Assembly (NCBI RefSeq): GCF_002135295.1
Contig: NZ_NEGG01000008.1
Span: 118,129 to 182,128, forward strand
Direction of reading: 5' to 3'
DNA length: 64,000 bases
Source: Acinetobacter sp. ANC 5054
GTDB lineage: Bacteria; Pseudomonadota; Gammaproteobacteria; Pseudomonadales; Moraxellaceae
Shown: positions 29,368 to 37,748 of the stretch, piece after piece
Layout of the letters: every line of letters begins with the position of its first letter
Numbering within the stretch: position 1 is the stretch's first letter
Made by a program: the position numbers and the translations under genes
Notes under the pieces: generated by a model
What the model was told of the DNA's origin: nothing
The model's input: only the letters and a program-made list of their open reading frames with translations
Database searches by the model: none

Positions 29368-30282
29368 ATGCGTTTGGATTTATTTGACCTCCAACTGGTG
29401 CTACATATTGTGGAAACGGGTAGCTTGACCAAAGGTGCAGCCCGCTCAGCCATTTCCCTGCAAGCTGCCAGTGAACGGATTAAAAAGCTCGAGCAACATT
29501 ACCGTACTGCCCTATTTATACGTCAAGCCAAAGGCGTGAAACTCACCTTAGCGGGGCAAACCTTGGTTGAACATGCGCAAAACATCCTCCAACAAGGCAA
29601 GCAACTGGAATTTGCCATGCAGCCCTTTGCTGAAGGTTTAAGTTCCAGTATGACTCTATGGTGTAATTCATCGGCACAGAGTGAATATCTGCCCTTTTTA
29701 TTGCCGCAATATTTAGTTGAAAACCCCAATACGCAAATTGAATTGTTTGAAGCCGAATCGAAAGATATCGTTGCCGCTATTGAGCAAGGTACTGCACAAC
29801 TGGGCTTAATTTCGGGTTTTTTTAAATCGACACATTTACAGACTTTAGAATTTGCCGATGATCCTTTGGTGCTGATCTGCCCTGCAACCCATGTGTTGGC
29901 TCAGCAGCATTCGGTAAAGCCTGCCGATATTTTGCATTATCCCTTTGTGGGCTTGATGCAATATCACTCCTTGCAACAATCCATTGAAGCCCAAGCCAAA
30001 ATTTTGGGCTGTGAAATTCAATATCGGCTGCGCCTGCCCAACTTTGCCGCAATTGCCCAAGTGGTCGCCAATGGCGTCGGCATTGCAATTATGCCAAAAC
30101 GTGCAGCGCAGCGTTTAAGGAGTGTTTATCAATTTGCCCAAGTGCAGCTGATGGGTGAATGGGCCAATCGGAAACTCTTGCTCACTGCACGCAGTTTTGA
30201 TGAGTTACCAACGAGTTATCAGCATTTGAGTCAGTTTTTAATTTCACAAAAAATCAAGCTTGATGATCAGGAAAATGGCTGA
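29368..30282 (+). CDS. LysR family transcriptional regulator
   Basis: A 304-residue regulator with an N-terminal winged helix (LDLFDLQLVLHIVETGSLTKGAA, about residues 3-25). The long linker helix and a periplasmic-binding-type effector domain follow. GGAAG precedes the ATG. It is convergent with the TauE/SafE gene, 12 bp apart, so it lacks the usual divergent target. The target and effector are unknown. Confidence 0.92.
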   Translation: MRLDLFDLQLVLHIVETGSLTKGAARSAISLQAASERIKKLEQHYRTALFIRQAKGVKLTLAGQTLVEHAQNILQQGKQLEFAMQPFAEGLSSSMTLWCNSSAQSEYLPFLLPQYLVENPNTQIELFEAESKDIVAAIEQGTAQLGLISGFFKSTHLQTLEFADDPLVLICPATHVLAQQHSVKPADILHYPFVGLMQYHSLQQSIEAQAKILGCEIQYRLRLPNFAAIAQVVANGVGIAIMPKRAAQRLRSVYQFAQVQLMGEWANRKLLLTARSFDELPTSYQHLSQFLISQKIKLDDQENG

Positions 30283-30294
30283 TTAACCACTGCC

Positions 30295-31032
30295 TTAAAT
30301 CCAATGAAATTGATGCAGCATCATATAACTGCCCAAGGCAATCAGTCCGATAAAGAATACTTTACGGAATTTTTGCTCTGGAATGCGGTAGCGGATTTTT
30401 TTACCCGCCCACATGCCAATGAGTGCAGGAATCAGCGCCATCGCTGACATGGCATAATCAATCGGGATATCTTCCACAGGATTTTGCTGTAAAAATACGG
30501 CTAGGCAAATGGTTGAGGTAGTAAAAGCTAGGCCAAGCGACTGCACCAAATCGTCACGTTTCAGTTGCAGACCTTGTAAATACGGCACAACAGGGATCAC
30601 CACCACACCTGTCGCGACAGTGAGTGCTCCACCCAAATAGCCTATAATTGGCGACAACCATTTTTCATGTGGCGCGAAATTCGGCAGGCTTTTGGCAAAT
30701 AATCCATACAGCCCATACAGTGCCAGCATACCGCCGAGCAAGGCTTCGCTTTTAAATTCACCTTGCCCTAAGGTCGGGAAAATACTCCAAATAGAACCGA
30801 CGATAATCCCGAGTAGCAAAGGCCAAAAGCGTTTGATTAAACGTAGCACATGACCTTCGGCAAACAGTTGCCAAAAGTTGGTCACCATAGATGGAATAAT
30901 CAGTAAGGTTGCTGCCTGAAAAGGACTGATCACCATGGTGAGCAGGCCCATAGACACCGCAGGTAAGCCCAATCCAATGGTGCCTTTAATGAGTCCAGCC
31001 AATGCAAAGACTGTGATGACAAACCAAATCAT
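30295..31032 (-). CDS. TauE/SafE family sulfite or organic anion permease
   Basis: A 245-residue membrane protein with seven to eight helices. The family glycine/proline repeats are visible in both halves (LIKGTIGLGLPAVSMGLLTMV and LGGALTVATGVVVIPVVPYLQ). Members export sulfite, sulfoacetate or other small anions; nothing here defines the substrate. It is convergent with the LysR gene. A second, divergent member of the same family lies 1 kb away at 32052-32831. Confidence 0.88.
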   Translation of the reverse strand: MIWFVITVFALAGLIKGTIGLGLPAVSMGLLTMVISPFQAATLLIIPSMVTNFWQLFAEGHVLRLIKRFWPLLLGIIVGSIWSIFPTLGQGEFKSEALLGGMLALYGLYGLFAKSLPNFAPHEKWLSPIIGYLGGALTVATGVVVIPVVPYLQGLQLKRDDLVQSLGLAFTTSTICLAVFLQQNPVEDIPIDYAMSAMALIPALIGMWAGKKIRYRIPEQKFRKVFFIGLIALGSYMMLHQFHWI

Positions 31033-31568
31033 GGCAAATCTCTTTGAGGTATTGACTCTATGTTATGTAATTCAGAGAACTTGAAAAATCACTGTTTTTT
31101 GAAGTGAACCTCAATCAAATATTGAGGCTAGGTTGAAATATCTATGCATAGTGTATTTGGGCTAAACAAAATCTTTTGATTTTGAATAAAATATAAGCGT
31201 ATTGTTGGAATAGTTATGTAAAAGCCGTTCCAATGTGCTGTTTACTGGAGCGGCTTTAGTTAAGATATTTATAGTAAAATCTTAATAATTCCATATAACA
31301 TGTAATATGTTAATTTTAGGAAAACTGTAAAATGCCATTACTTTGAGTTCTGCTAAAACTGCTGAAACTTACCCAAATGATATGAAATGGAAAATTTGGA
31401 AAGAATTAAGCATAGAAAGAATAAATCAAAAGAGAAACCATTAATCTTTTTTAGATATCCCTGAAACAATTAGTAGGTTTACATAGAAGTTTTTGATCAC
31501 TTCGAGATAATCTGTAGTATGTCACAAACTAAAGAATCAAAGCTTTTTAAAGTCCAAAGACTATCTAT
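31033..31568. other. Gene-free AT-rich stretch with orphan hairpins
   Basis: 536 bp with no convincing gene. It holds a dyad upstream of the TauE gene (CCTCAAT 31109-31115, ATTGAGG 31121-31127). A terminator-like hairpin follows (AAAGCCGTTCCA 31221-31232, TGGAGCGGCTTT 31246-31257, one mismatch) with no gene ending at it. A third dyad is TTAAGAT/ATCTTAA at 31260-31285. A short plus-strand frame near 31332-31441 has no ATG start and no recognisable product. One copy of a 13-bp direct repeat is at 31454-31466. Confidence 0.6.
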
Positions 31569-31991
31569 TTATTCAGGATCTAAGTAGATAATTCCCATAT
31601 CAATTTTATTAAGATGGTCAAAGCCTTCCCTATCTTCTGAAACTTGATCTACATAGAGGTCAGCATATTCAATTCTTTTTGTTTGATAATTAGGGAATGA
31701 AAAAAATAAATCTCCTGTACTATTAGCATAATCTACAGGAGGTCTTTTTAAATAGTATTTTTCAGTTTTAGCAGGAATAAAGAATTTTCCATTTGCATCT
31801 AATTTAGTATCAGGATCTGAAAGAATACCATTTACGCCAATATATCCTAGTTTGTTTTTTAGTGGTAACTTGGTTTTATTATCATAGACATAACCACTGA
31901 ATTCAGACGTAAAAAAAACCGTTTTTTGAGTACACGAAGCTAGGGCTAAGATGATGAAAATAAATAAGAAGCTCGTAATTAATTTTTTCAT
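31569..31991 (-). CDS. Small lipoprotein with a carboxypeptidase-regulatory-like beta fold
   Basis: A 140-residue protein with a lipoprotein signal ending in LASC (lipidated C20). The body opens with EFSGYVYDNKTKLPLKNKLGYIG and continues with LDANGKFFIPA. This reads like a transthyretin/CarboxypepD_reg-type beta-sandwich as found in many surface lipoproteins; the assignment is by pattern only. CAGGGA with 10-bp spacing precedes the ATG. The gene is AT-rich and sits in the loose accessory stretch between two TauE genes. Function unknown. Confidence 0.75.
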   Translation of the reverse strand: MKKLITSFLFIFIILALASCTQKTVFFTSEFSGYVYDNKTKLPLKNKLGYIGVNGILSDPDTKLDANGKFFIPAKTEKYYLKRPPVDYANSTGDLFFSFPNYQTKRIEYADLYVDQVSEDREGFDHLNKIDMGIIYLDPE

Positions 31992-32051
31992 TTTTTTGAT
32001 ATCCCTGAAAGAAATAAGAGCCCTTTAACATCTTGCTCATGAGTTTAAACC

Positions 32052-32831
32052 TTATGCAAAGAAAAGAGACAGCCCCATACGACCAATTAAAAATACCAAC
32101 AAAATAAGGAAAAAGATGCGAATAAAACCGCTTCCATAGCGTAAAGCCAAAAATGATCCAACGATTGATCCCACTACATTACACAATGCCACAACCAGAC
32201 CAATGTTCCAAAGAACATGACCTGATGGAACGAAAAACAGTAAAGCTGCACTAAAGGTCCCTAAATTGACCAACTTGGCGGATGCAGACGCATTTAAAAA
32301 ATCAAAGCCAAAACACCGAACAAAAAGAAAAAGTAAAAAGCTGCCACTGCCTGGGCCAAACACCCCGTCATAAAACCCAATCAGTGCACCAAATAATATT
32401 CCTAATAAAATTTCCCGTTTACCACTATGAATATAGCGATGTACTTTGCCTAAATCTTTTTTTAGAAAGGTATAAATCGCCATGACGACCAATAGAACAA
32501 AGACGATATAGCTCATTAATTCTTTTGGAATATAGGAAACCGACATTGCACCCAAAAAAGAAAAGATAAATGCTGAAACCATAGTCGGTAGGAGCAAAGC
32601 CCAAACAATTTTTATTCTTTTCAAATATGTTGAAATTGAGGAAAGCGTACCCGCGAATACCGCCAGTTTATTGGTACCCAAAACCGTCGCCAAACTGTGC
32701 TGAGGTAAAGCATGTATTAATGCAGGGAGTTGAACCAAGCCACCGCCACCCACAGCAGCATCAATTAAACCACCACAGAATGCAAAAATACCTAATATCA
32801 CTAACGCACTATCAACATCCATAAAATGCAT
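32052..32831 (-). CDS. TauE/SafE family permease (YfcA-like)
   Basis: A 259-residue membrane protein with about eight helices. The signature FCGGLIDAAVGGGGLVQLPAL is at residues 18-38, and the second-half counterpart is GFYDGVFGPGSGSFLLFLFV. These repeats are diagnostic for the YfcA/TSUP branch, different from the other TauE gene at 30295. It ends 60 bp upstream of the lipoprotein start and could share its transcript. Substrate unknown. Confidence 0.9.
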   Translation of the reverse strand: MHFMDVDSALVILGIFAFCGGLIDAAVGGGGLVQLPALIHALPQHSLATVLGTNKLAVFAGTLSSISTYLKRIKIVWALLLPTMVSAFIFSFLGAMSVSYIPKELMSYIVFVLLVVMAIYTFLKKDLGKVHRYIHSGKREILLGILFGALIGFYDGVFGPGSGSFLLFLFVRCFGFDFLNASASAKLVNLGTFSAALLFFVPSGHVLWNIGLVVALCNVVGSIVGSFLALRYGSGFIRIFFLILLVFLIGRMGLSLFFA

Positions 32832-33081
32832 AATCCATTCATATCAATTTTATTATTTTTCCAAACTAGCAGCTTTTTATTACTTAGACTCTCAAATGAA
32901 GTCCAACTATTCTCCATCCATTAAAAACCATTTAATCACGTTATGCGACAGATCTGATTTTAAAAAATATTGATACAAAAAGAGAAACCTAACGCAATTT
33001 CGACAAAGTGAATGATGTTAATTTAAAAAATTAAGATACATTTTCTCAAACTGTCTTTCACATATGAGAGGGTATAAAATA
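32832..33081. other. AT-rich spacer
   Basis: 250 bp between the divergent TauE gene and the EF-hand pseudogene. It presumably carries promoters for both; I see no distinct motif or coding remnant. Confidence 0.5.
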
Positions 33082-33422
33082 ATGAAAAAAATATGTTTTT
33101 TTTTCTCTTACTCATGGGTACGAGAAGTATCTATGCGTGTGAACCTGCAAGTGTCAATTGGGAAAACGTATATCAGCAAGTCAAGCCCAATATTCAAAAT
33201 CTAGACCAAGCAAAAAATATCTTCTTGAGCTTTGACGATTTTAAAAAAATTTCGAATATCTATCCCTATGAATAGCCCAAAGATCAAAAATTTCAGGGTA
33301 CTGATGGAAAATTAAATTTATTTAATGACTTAGATGAAAACAAAGATAAACAACTTTCACAAAATGAAGTTTTTAATATTTATAAATACTTACCCAACCC
33401 ATGTGCAGGGTGGCCTTGGTAA
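33082..33422 (+). pseudogene. Broken gene for a small secreted EF-hand protein
   Basis: Reading from the ATG at 33082 (MKKICFFF...) the frame is lost in a run of nine T (33096-33104); one extra T would join it to LLLMGTRSIYACEP, completing a signal peptide. The frame that follows is stopped by TAG at 33273-33275, yet continues in phase for 48 more codons to TAA at 33420-33422. That second part contains a canonical EF-hand loop, DENKDKQLSQNE, with D, N, D, S and E at calcium positions. Two independent lesions argue for a pseudogene of about 113 codons rather than a working gene. An alternative is translation of only the first 60 residues from ATG 33093. Confidence 0.7.
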
Positions 33423-33475
33423 GTGATATTTACTTTTAAAGGTTCGTCATCGATGATTAAATACTACTATACCTA

Positions 33476-33763
33476 TTAAGGTCGAATTTCTTTCAACTCA
33501 CGCTGAATAAAATGCTGAATCATATCGCGATATAAACGCTCCACAATATCGGCATTTACACCGTGCTCTGTGGCCTGCTGACGAATTTTACTTATTACTG
33601 CTTCAACACGTTCGGGTGATTGAACATCTTGTACCGAGCGCTTAAAACGTACTGCTTGATCCACATAAAATTGACGCGCTGCGATCAGTTCAATAATTCC
33701 CTGATCAATCAAATCAATCTGAGCACGGGCTTGTTCTAAGGATTCAACTTTTTCTTTCTTCAT
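33476..33763 (-). CDS. Chorismate mutase, AroQ class (short, monofunctional)
   Basis: Converts chorismate to prephenate, or acts as a PchB-like lyase. From the ATG at 33763 it is 95 residues, all helical, with the AroQ pattern LEQARAQIDLIDQGIIELIAAR. The signature continues with the lysine/arginine positions in FKRSVQDVQSPERVEAVI and the C-terminal IVERLYRDMIQHFIQRE. A start at 33796 (106 residues) is also open. Either way the gene begins inside the 3' end of the upstream gene, so translation is coupled. Partner genes of aromatic synthesis are not nearby. Confidence 0.87.
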   Translation of the reverse strand: MKKEKVESLEQARAQIDLIDQGIIELIAARQFYVDQAVRFKRSVQDVQSPERVEAVISKIRQQATEHGVNADIVERLYRDMIQHFIQRELKEIRP

Positions 33764-35066
33764 CTTCTCTAGATTCACTTTCAGCAGCATTTTCACTTTT
33801 ATACTTCTCTTCTAACACATTACTGAAAATACTTTCAATCATCCATACGCGGTATAAGCTATTAAATACATAACTTTGCCCAGCAATACGAAGCTCCAAA
33901 ACAGGAAAATCTGGCTGTGATTTCATCTCACAGTGCATATCATTTTCTTGTAATTTTGCTGCAATATCATCATGGGTCATTTCAGATATTTCCAATTCAT
34001 ACTGCAATGTTTGAAAATGCGCTTTGTAAGATAAATCACGTCCCTTGGTCCAGACCGCTTCCAAAATACGATACATCACCTCTACGCGCTGCTCTTCAGG
34101 CGCACTATAGTACAACTGGGTCATTTGCAACGTTGCAGCCTCGGTCGGACGACAAAATGGGGTAAATTTAACTTCAGTCCGTTTAGATAAACGTGTTGCC
34201 AAACTCCAGTCGAATAAATCGCGACCGTGATAACTTAGCGGATACACATTCAGTTGAATATTATAAAAATCGGCCAATTCTTCTTTAATATATGCCAGCA
34301 GCAGCCAAGAAATCGGGTCTTCCAGCGCGATATACAAATCCAGTTCTGGATCAAGCGCTTGGATTTCATTTAATTCTTCTGCATCACTGATGAGATGCTC
34401 ACGCCATTCAATATGATTGATCATAAAGATCGGGTTATCGGTCAGCAATTTTTGTTGTTTTAAGCGACGAGTGAGACGCAGCAAATCATCTACGGCATGG
34501 TATTTACGTTCACCGAATTCAAAATAACCCGATAAAATCGGGGTGTCTGTAAAGATACGTTCAGGAAAATCTTGCGCTTTATGATGGCGACTGGCCATGG
34601 CATAAAGGGTACGCAGCTTGCCATACTGTTTTTGCCATAGCATGTGGAACACATCTTCCAATAAATATAAGAAATCCTGCCCACGTAAAGGGGTATTTTT
34701 TAAAATCGTTTCAGCTTGTTGTATGGCTTCTTGTGGCGGCTGTTCTGGTGTGTCATGAAAACTAAAACGATGCTGACGCGATAAAATTTGTGCATCATTC
34801 AAGCAATATTGTTGCCATTCCATCGCCGACATTTGATTCGGCGGCTCTGCCGCTTGGTTGGAAATAATGACTTTGAGGGGCTTAATTTCATCACTGAGAA
34901 TATCTTCGAGCTGTGGCAGTTGTTGTGCAGCCAAGTAGCTATACACATCATCTAACCGAAGATAAACACTCAAACCTTGGTCCGTGGGTAACACCGCTTG
35001 TCGGGTCGGTTTCTGATAGAACCAACTCGATCGGATTGGATCGAACCAACGGCGTAACAGTGACAT
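33744..35066 (-). CDS. Protein with tandem thioredoxin-fold (DsbA/HCCA isomerase-like) domains
   Basis: A 440-residue soluble protein without signal peptide. Two segments look like repeats of a DsbA-like or 2-hydroxychromene-2-carboxylate isomerase fold: one begins at SVYLRLDDVYSYLAAQQLPQL (about 33), the other at DLYIALEDPISWLLLAYIKEE (about 245). No CxxC is present, so it is not a classical disulfide oxidoreductase. The C-terminus is highly charged and overlaps the chorismate mutase start. The family call is tentative; I do not know the function. No pathway genes for naphthalene-type substrates are around it. Confidence 0.65.
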   Translation of the reverse strand: MSLLRRWFDPIRSSWFYQKPTRQAVLPTDQGLSVYLRLDDVYSYLAAQQLPQLEDILSDEIKPLKVIISNQAAEPPNQMSAMEWQQYCLNDAQILSRQHRFSFHDTPEQPPQEAIQQAETILKNTPLRGQDFLYLLEDVFHMLWQKQYGKLRTLYAMASRHHKAQDFPERIFTDTPILSGYFEFGERKYHAVDDLLRLTRRLKQQKLLTDNPIFMINHIEWREHLISDAEELNEIQALDPELDLYIALEDPISWLLLAYIKEELADFYNIQLNVYPLSYHGRDLFDWSLATRLSKRTEVKFTPFCRPTEAATLQMTQLYYSAPEEQRVEVMYRILEAVWTKGRDLSYKAHFQTLQYELEISEMTHDDIAAKLQENDMHCEMKSQPDFPVLELRIAGQSYVFNSLYRVWMIESIFSNVLEEKYKSENAAESESREDEERKS

Positions 35067-35154
35067 GCGTTTTTTGCCTCAAAAAGTTGGGTTGTGCTAA
35101 CCGCTGTCAGCACATACACGAAATTCAACAGCCTATTATGAAGATGTTTTGATG

Positions 35155-35186
35155 TTGATATAAGCCTTGTGCAAAACTTATATCAA
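35155..35186 (-). terminator. Hairpin between the short ilvD and the thioredoxin-fold gene
   Basis: TTGATATAAG (35155-35164) and CTTATATCAA (35177-35186) form a perfect 10-bp stem with a 12-nt loop. It lies 34 bp past the ilvD stop. It has no T-tract, so it may be a weak terminator, an mRNA 3' stabiliser or an operator for the gene starting at 35066. Confidence 0.45.
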
Positions 35187-35219
35187 GTCAGGGCTAAATG
35201 TTCAATGTTTTACAAGGGA

Positions 35220-36905
35220 TTAGAGTTCAAGATTAAGGTCAGTGACCGCACCTTTTTCTGCTCCTGAGGTTAACTTGGCAAATTTCGCCAAAGCACCATG
35301 GGTATAGTTCGGTTTTGGTTTCACCCAAGCGGCTTTACGTGTAGCAATTTCTTCTTCCGATACATGCCAGGTCATTTCTCGTGTTTCAGCATTGATGGAA
35401 ATTTTATCGCCATTTTTCACCAAGCCAATCGGGCCGCCCTCATAGGCTTCTGGTGTTACATGACCAATCACGAAACCGTGGCTACCACCTGAGAAACGTC
35501 CATCTGTCAACAGTGCAACTGACTGACCTAGGCCTTTACCAATGATTGCAGAAGTCGGTTTCAGCATTTCTGGCATGCCCGGTCCACCTTTTGGCCCTAC
35601 ACCACGAATCACCACCACTTCGCCTTCTTGCACTTCGCCGTCTAAAATACCGCGCATTGCGCCTTGCTCACCTTCAAATACTCGCGCAGGGCCTTCAAAA
35701 TACAGCCCTTCTTTGCCAGTAATTTTCGCAACTGCACCTGTTGGTGACAGATTACCTTTGAGTACCACTAAGTGTGAATCTTTTTTGATCGGCGCATCAA
35801 ATGGCAGAATAATCTGCTGACCTTCTGGATAATCTTCGACATCCGCCAAGTTTTCCGCCAAAGTTTTGCCCGTGACCGTCAAGCAAGAACCATCCAACAT
35901 CCCTGCATTCAACATGCGCTTCATCAACGGTTGAATACCACCAATCGCAATCAGTTCAGACATCAAATATTTACCTGATGGACGTACATCGGCCACCACT
36001 GGAATGTCTTTACCAATACGCACAAAATCATCCAAAGACAGTTCTACACTTGCGGTATGTGCCATTGCAATCAAGTGCAGCACGCCATTGGTTGAACCAC
36101 CTAAAGCAATCAATACTTTAATTGAGTTTTCAAAAGCGGCTTTGGTCATGATGTCGCGTGGCTTAATGTCCAAACGCAGCAAGTTCATGACGGCTTCACC
36201 AGCGCGTTGGCAATCGGCAATCTTATCCTCAGATACTGCTTCCTGCGCAGACGAACCCGGCAGACTCATGCCCAGTGCTTCAATCGCTGAAGCCATCGAG
36301 TTGGCTGTGTACATACCGCCACATGAGCCCGGGCCCGGTAAGGACACTTCTTCAATCTGCTTGACCTGAATTTCGTTAATTTCGCCTTTGGCATATTGGC
36401 CCACGGCTTCGAACACAGAAATCATGTCGGTATGCCCTGCACCCGGCTTGATGGTACCGCCATAAATAAACAGCCCCGGGCGGTTCAGGCGTGCCAAGCC
36501 CATAATGCAGCCCGGCATGTTTTTATCACAACCGCCAATCGCAATCACACCATCATAGGCCTGACAGCCCACGACGGTTTCAATTGAGTCGGCAATCACT
36601 TCACGCGAAAGTAGCGAATATTTCATGCCTTCGGTACCGTTGGAAATACCGTCAGAAATAGTAATGGTATTGAAAATAATGCCTTTACCACCTGCTGCAT
36701 TGACGCCAGCTTCGGCCTCACGTGCTAAGCCATCGATATGCATATTGCACGGTGTGACATTGGCCCAAGTCGAGGCAATACCAATAAATGGACGGGTAAA
36801 GTCTTCATCTTGAAAACCCGTTGCACGCATCATGGAACGTGCAGGGGCATTTTCAATGCCTTCGTAAACGGGAGCGGAATGTTCTCTTAAATTATCTTGA
36901 CTCAT
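35220..36905 (-). CDS. ilvD: Dihydroxy-acid dehydratase, short (plant/actinobacterial) type
   Basis: Iron-sulfur dehydratase of valine, isoleucine and leucine synthesis. The 561-residue protein has cluster cysteines C53 (TPCNMH), C126 ([10 protein letters not shown]) and C195 ([12 protein letters not shown]). This three-cysteine arrangement is that of the plant and actinobacterial [2Fe-2S] enzymes. A second, longer ilvD lies 843 bp upstream at 37749. The two differ in length and cluster ligands, so they are separate subfamilies rather than a recent duplication. The related sugar-acid dehydratases of the IlvD/EDD family are a less likely alternative. Confidence 0.9.
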   Translation of the reverse strand: MSQDNLREHSAPVYEGIENAPARSMMRATGFQDEDFTRPFIGIASTWANVTPCNMHIDGLAREAEAGVNAAGGKGIIFNTITISDGISNGTEGMKYSLLSREVIADSIETVVGCQAYDGVIAIGGCDKNMPGCIMGLARLNRPGLFIYGGTIKPGAGHTDMISVFEAVGQYAKGEINEIQVKQIEEVSLPGPGSCGGMYTANSMASAIEALGMSLPGSSAQEAVSEDKIADCQRAGEAVMNLLRLDIKPRDIMTKAAFENSIKVLIALGGSTNGVLHLIAMAHTASVELSLDDFVRIGKDIPVVADVRPSGKYLMSELIAIGGIQPLMKRMLNAGMLDGSCLTVTGKTLAENLADVEDYPEGQQIILPFDAPIKKDSHLVVLKGNLSPTGAVAKITGKEGLYFEGPARVFEGEQGAMRGILDGEVQEGEVVVIRGVGPKGGPGMPEMLKPTSAIIGKGLGQSVALLTDGRFSGGSHGFVIGHVTPEAYEGGPIGLVKNGDKISINAETREMTWHVSEEEIATRKAAWVKPKPNYTHGALAKFAKLTSGAEKGAVTDLNLEL

Positions 36906-37748
36906 TGTTCTTCCTTGGCGATGGCTGATTTGAGCTTCAGCTTTTGGCGGATTCTTTTCATTTGATTGTATAGAAAGTGCTCGGTATGTAAAAGAAATTA
37001 CATCCCAACAAATGAGATTTTAGTGTATTCAAGACTTTTCAATCACATGACAAAGCCATATAAAGTGGATGAGAAGGTTTGAATAATGGGGGGATTTTTC
37101 ATATAAATCCTCTTCCTAACCCTAACCCTCTCCTTTAAAAGGAGAGGGAACATCCATTATTAATCCATGAAGCACGTAAGCTAGCTGAAGCAAACCATTT
37201 ACGATATTTGATACGCGACAAGACCATCTGCAACTGTTCGAGGCAGGACTAAAATTAATATTTAATGTTTCTGTGATGAATGTGAAAAATGTTGATATCT
37301 GACGAGTTTTGCAGATGGAAATGGTTTTGGTTACTTTTGCCGAAACAAAAGTAACATCCGAGCTCCGAGCATTTACTTAATAATGATAAGACTCCGTCGT
37401 GTCATTCTTTTAAATTTAGAGACTATAAAAACCAACTTCCACAATATTCAATTTAGTGAAAATCAATATAAAAATATCATCACAAAAATTCTGAATCTAG
37501 GTTCTAAGCTCCCTCATACAGCCTCATATTGAACAATAAAATTCTAAAGTTAGCTCGTAGGCACTCTTTACTTTTGACAGGCCAAAAGTAAACAAAAGCC
37601 TTTATTTTCCCGATATAGCATCCCTGCTATACGGGCAAACGTGCGACTTCCTGTCGCCCCCTCCCTAGCAAAAGTTAGGGAGTTCAGAATATTACTTGCA
37701 TAAAAAAGCACCCCATTTGGAGTGCTTTTTTATTTAGAAATCTATAGC
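36906..37748. repeat. Gene-free stretch rich in hairpins between the two ilvD genes
   Basis: 843 bp without a gene. Elements in order: a palindrome with arms CCCTCTCCTTT and AAAGGAGAGGG at 37126-37148; GTTACTTTTG/CAAAAGTAAC with a 6-nt loop at 37330-37355; TTTACTTTTG/CAAAAGTAAA with a 6-nt loop at 37567-37592; CCCGATATAGCA/TGCTATACGGG at 37609-37635; CTCCCTA/TAGGGAG at 37661-37682. The two TACTTTTG hairpins are the same motif 237 bp apart. The composition is like dispersed intergenic repeats of Acinetobacter, but that needs a genome search. Short reading frames in it are not convincing. Confidence 0.65.
37702..37731 (-). terminator. Terminator of the long ilvD
   Basis: AAAAAAGCAC and GTGCTTTTTT pair, with an imperfect inner part, 18 bp past the stop of the 609-residue ilvD. 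T tracts flank it on both strands. Confidence 0.85.

Noticed and set aside
31332..31441. Short plus-strand frame with a plausible peptide
   Set aside because: No ATG start, no ribosome binding site and no recognisable homology; too short to support.
33093..33275. A functional 60-residue protein from ATG 33093
   Set aside because: The reading frame continues after the TAG with a coherent EF-hand segment, and the upstream MKKI fits as the lost signal-peptide start; a pseudogene explains more.
33273..33275. UAG recoding (pyrrolysine or read-through) in the EF-hand gene
   Set aside because: No pyrrolysine genes or recoding signal seen, and a second lesion (T run) is present upstream.
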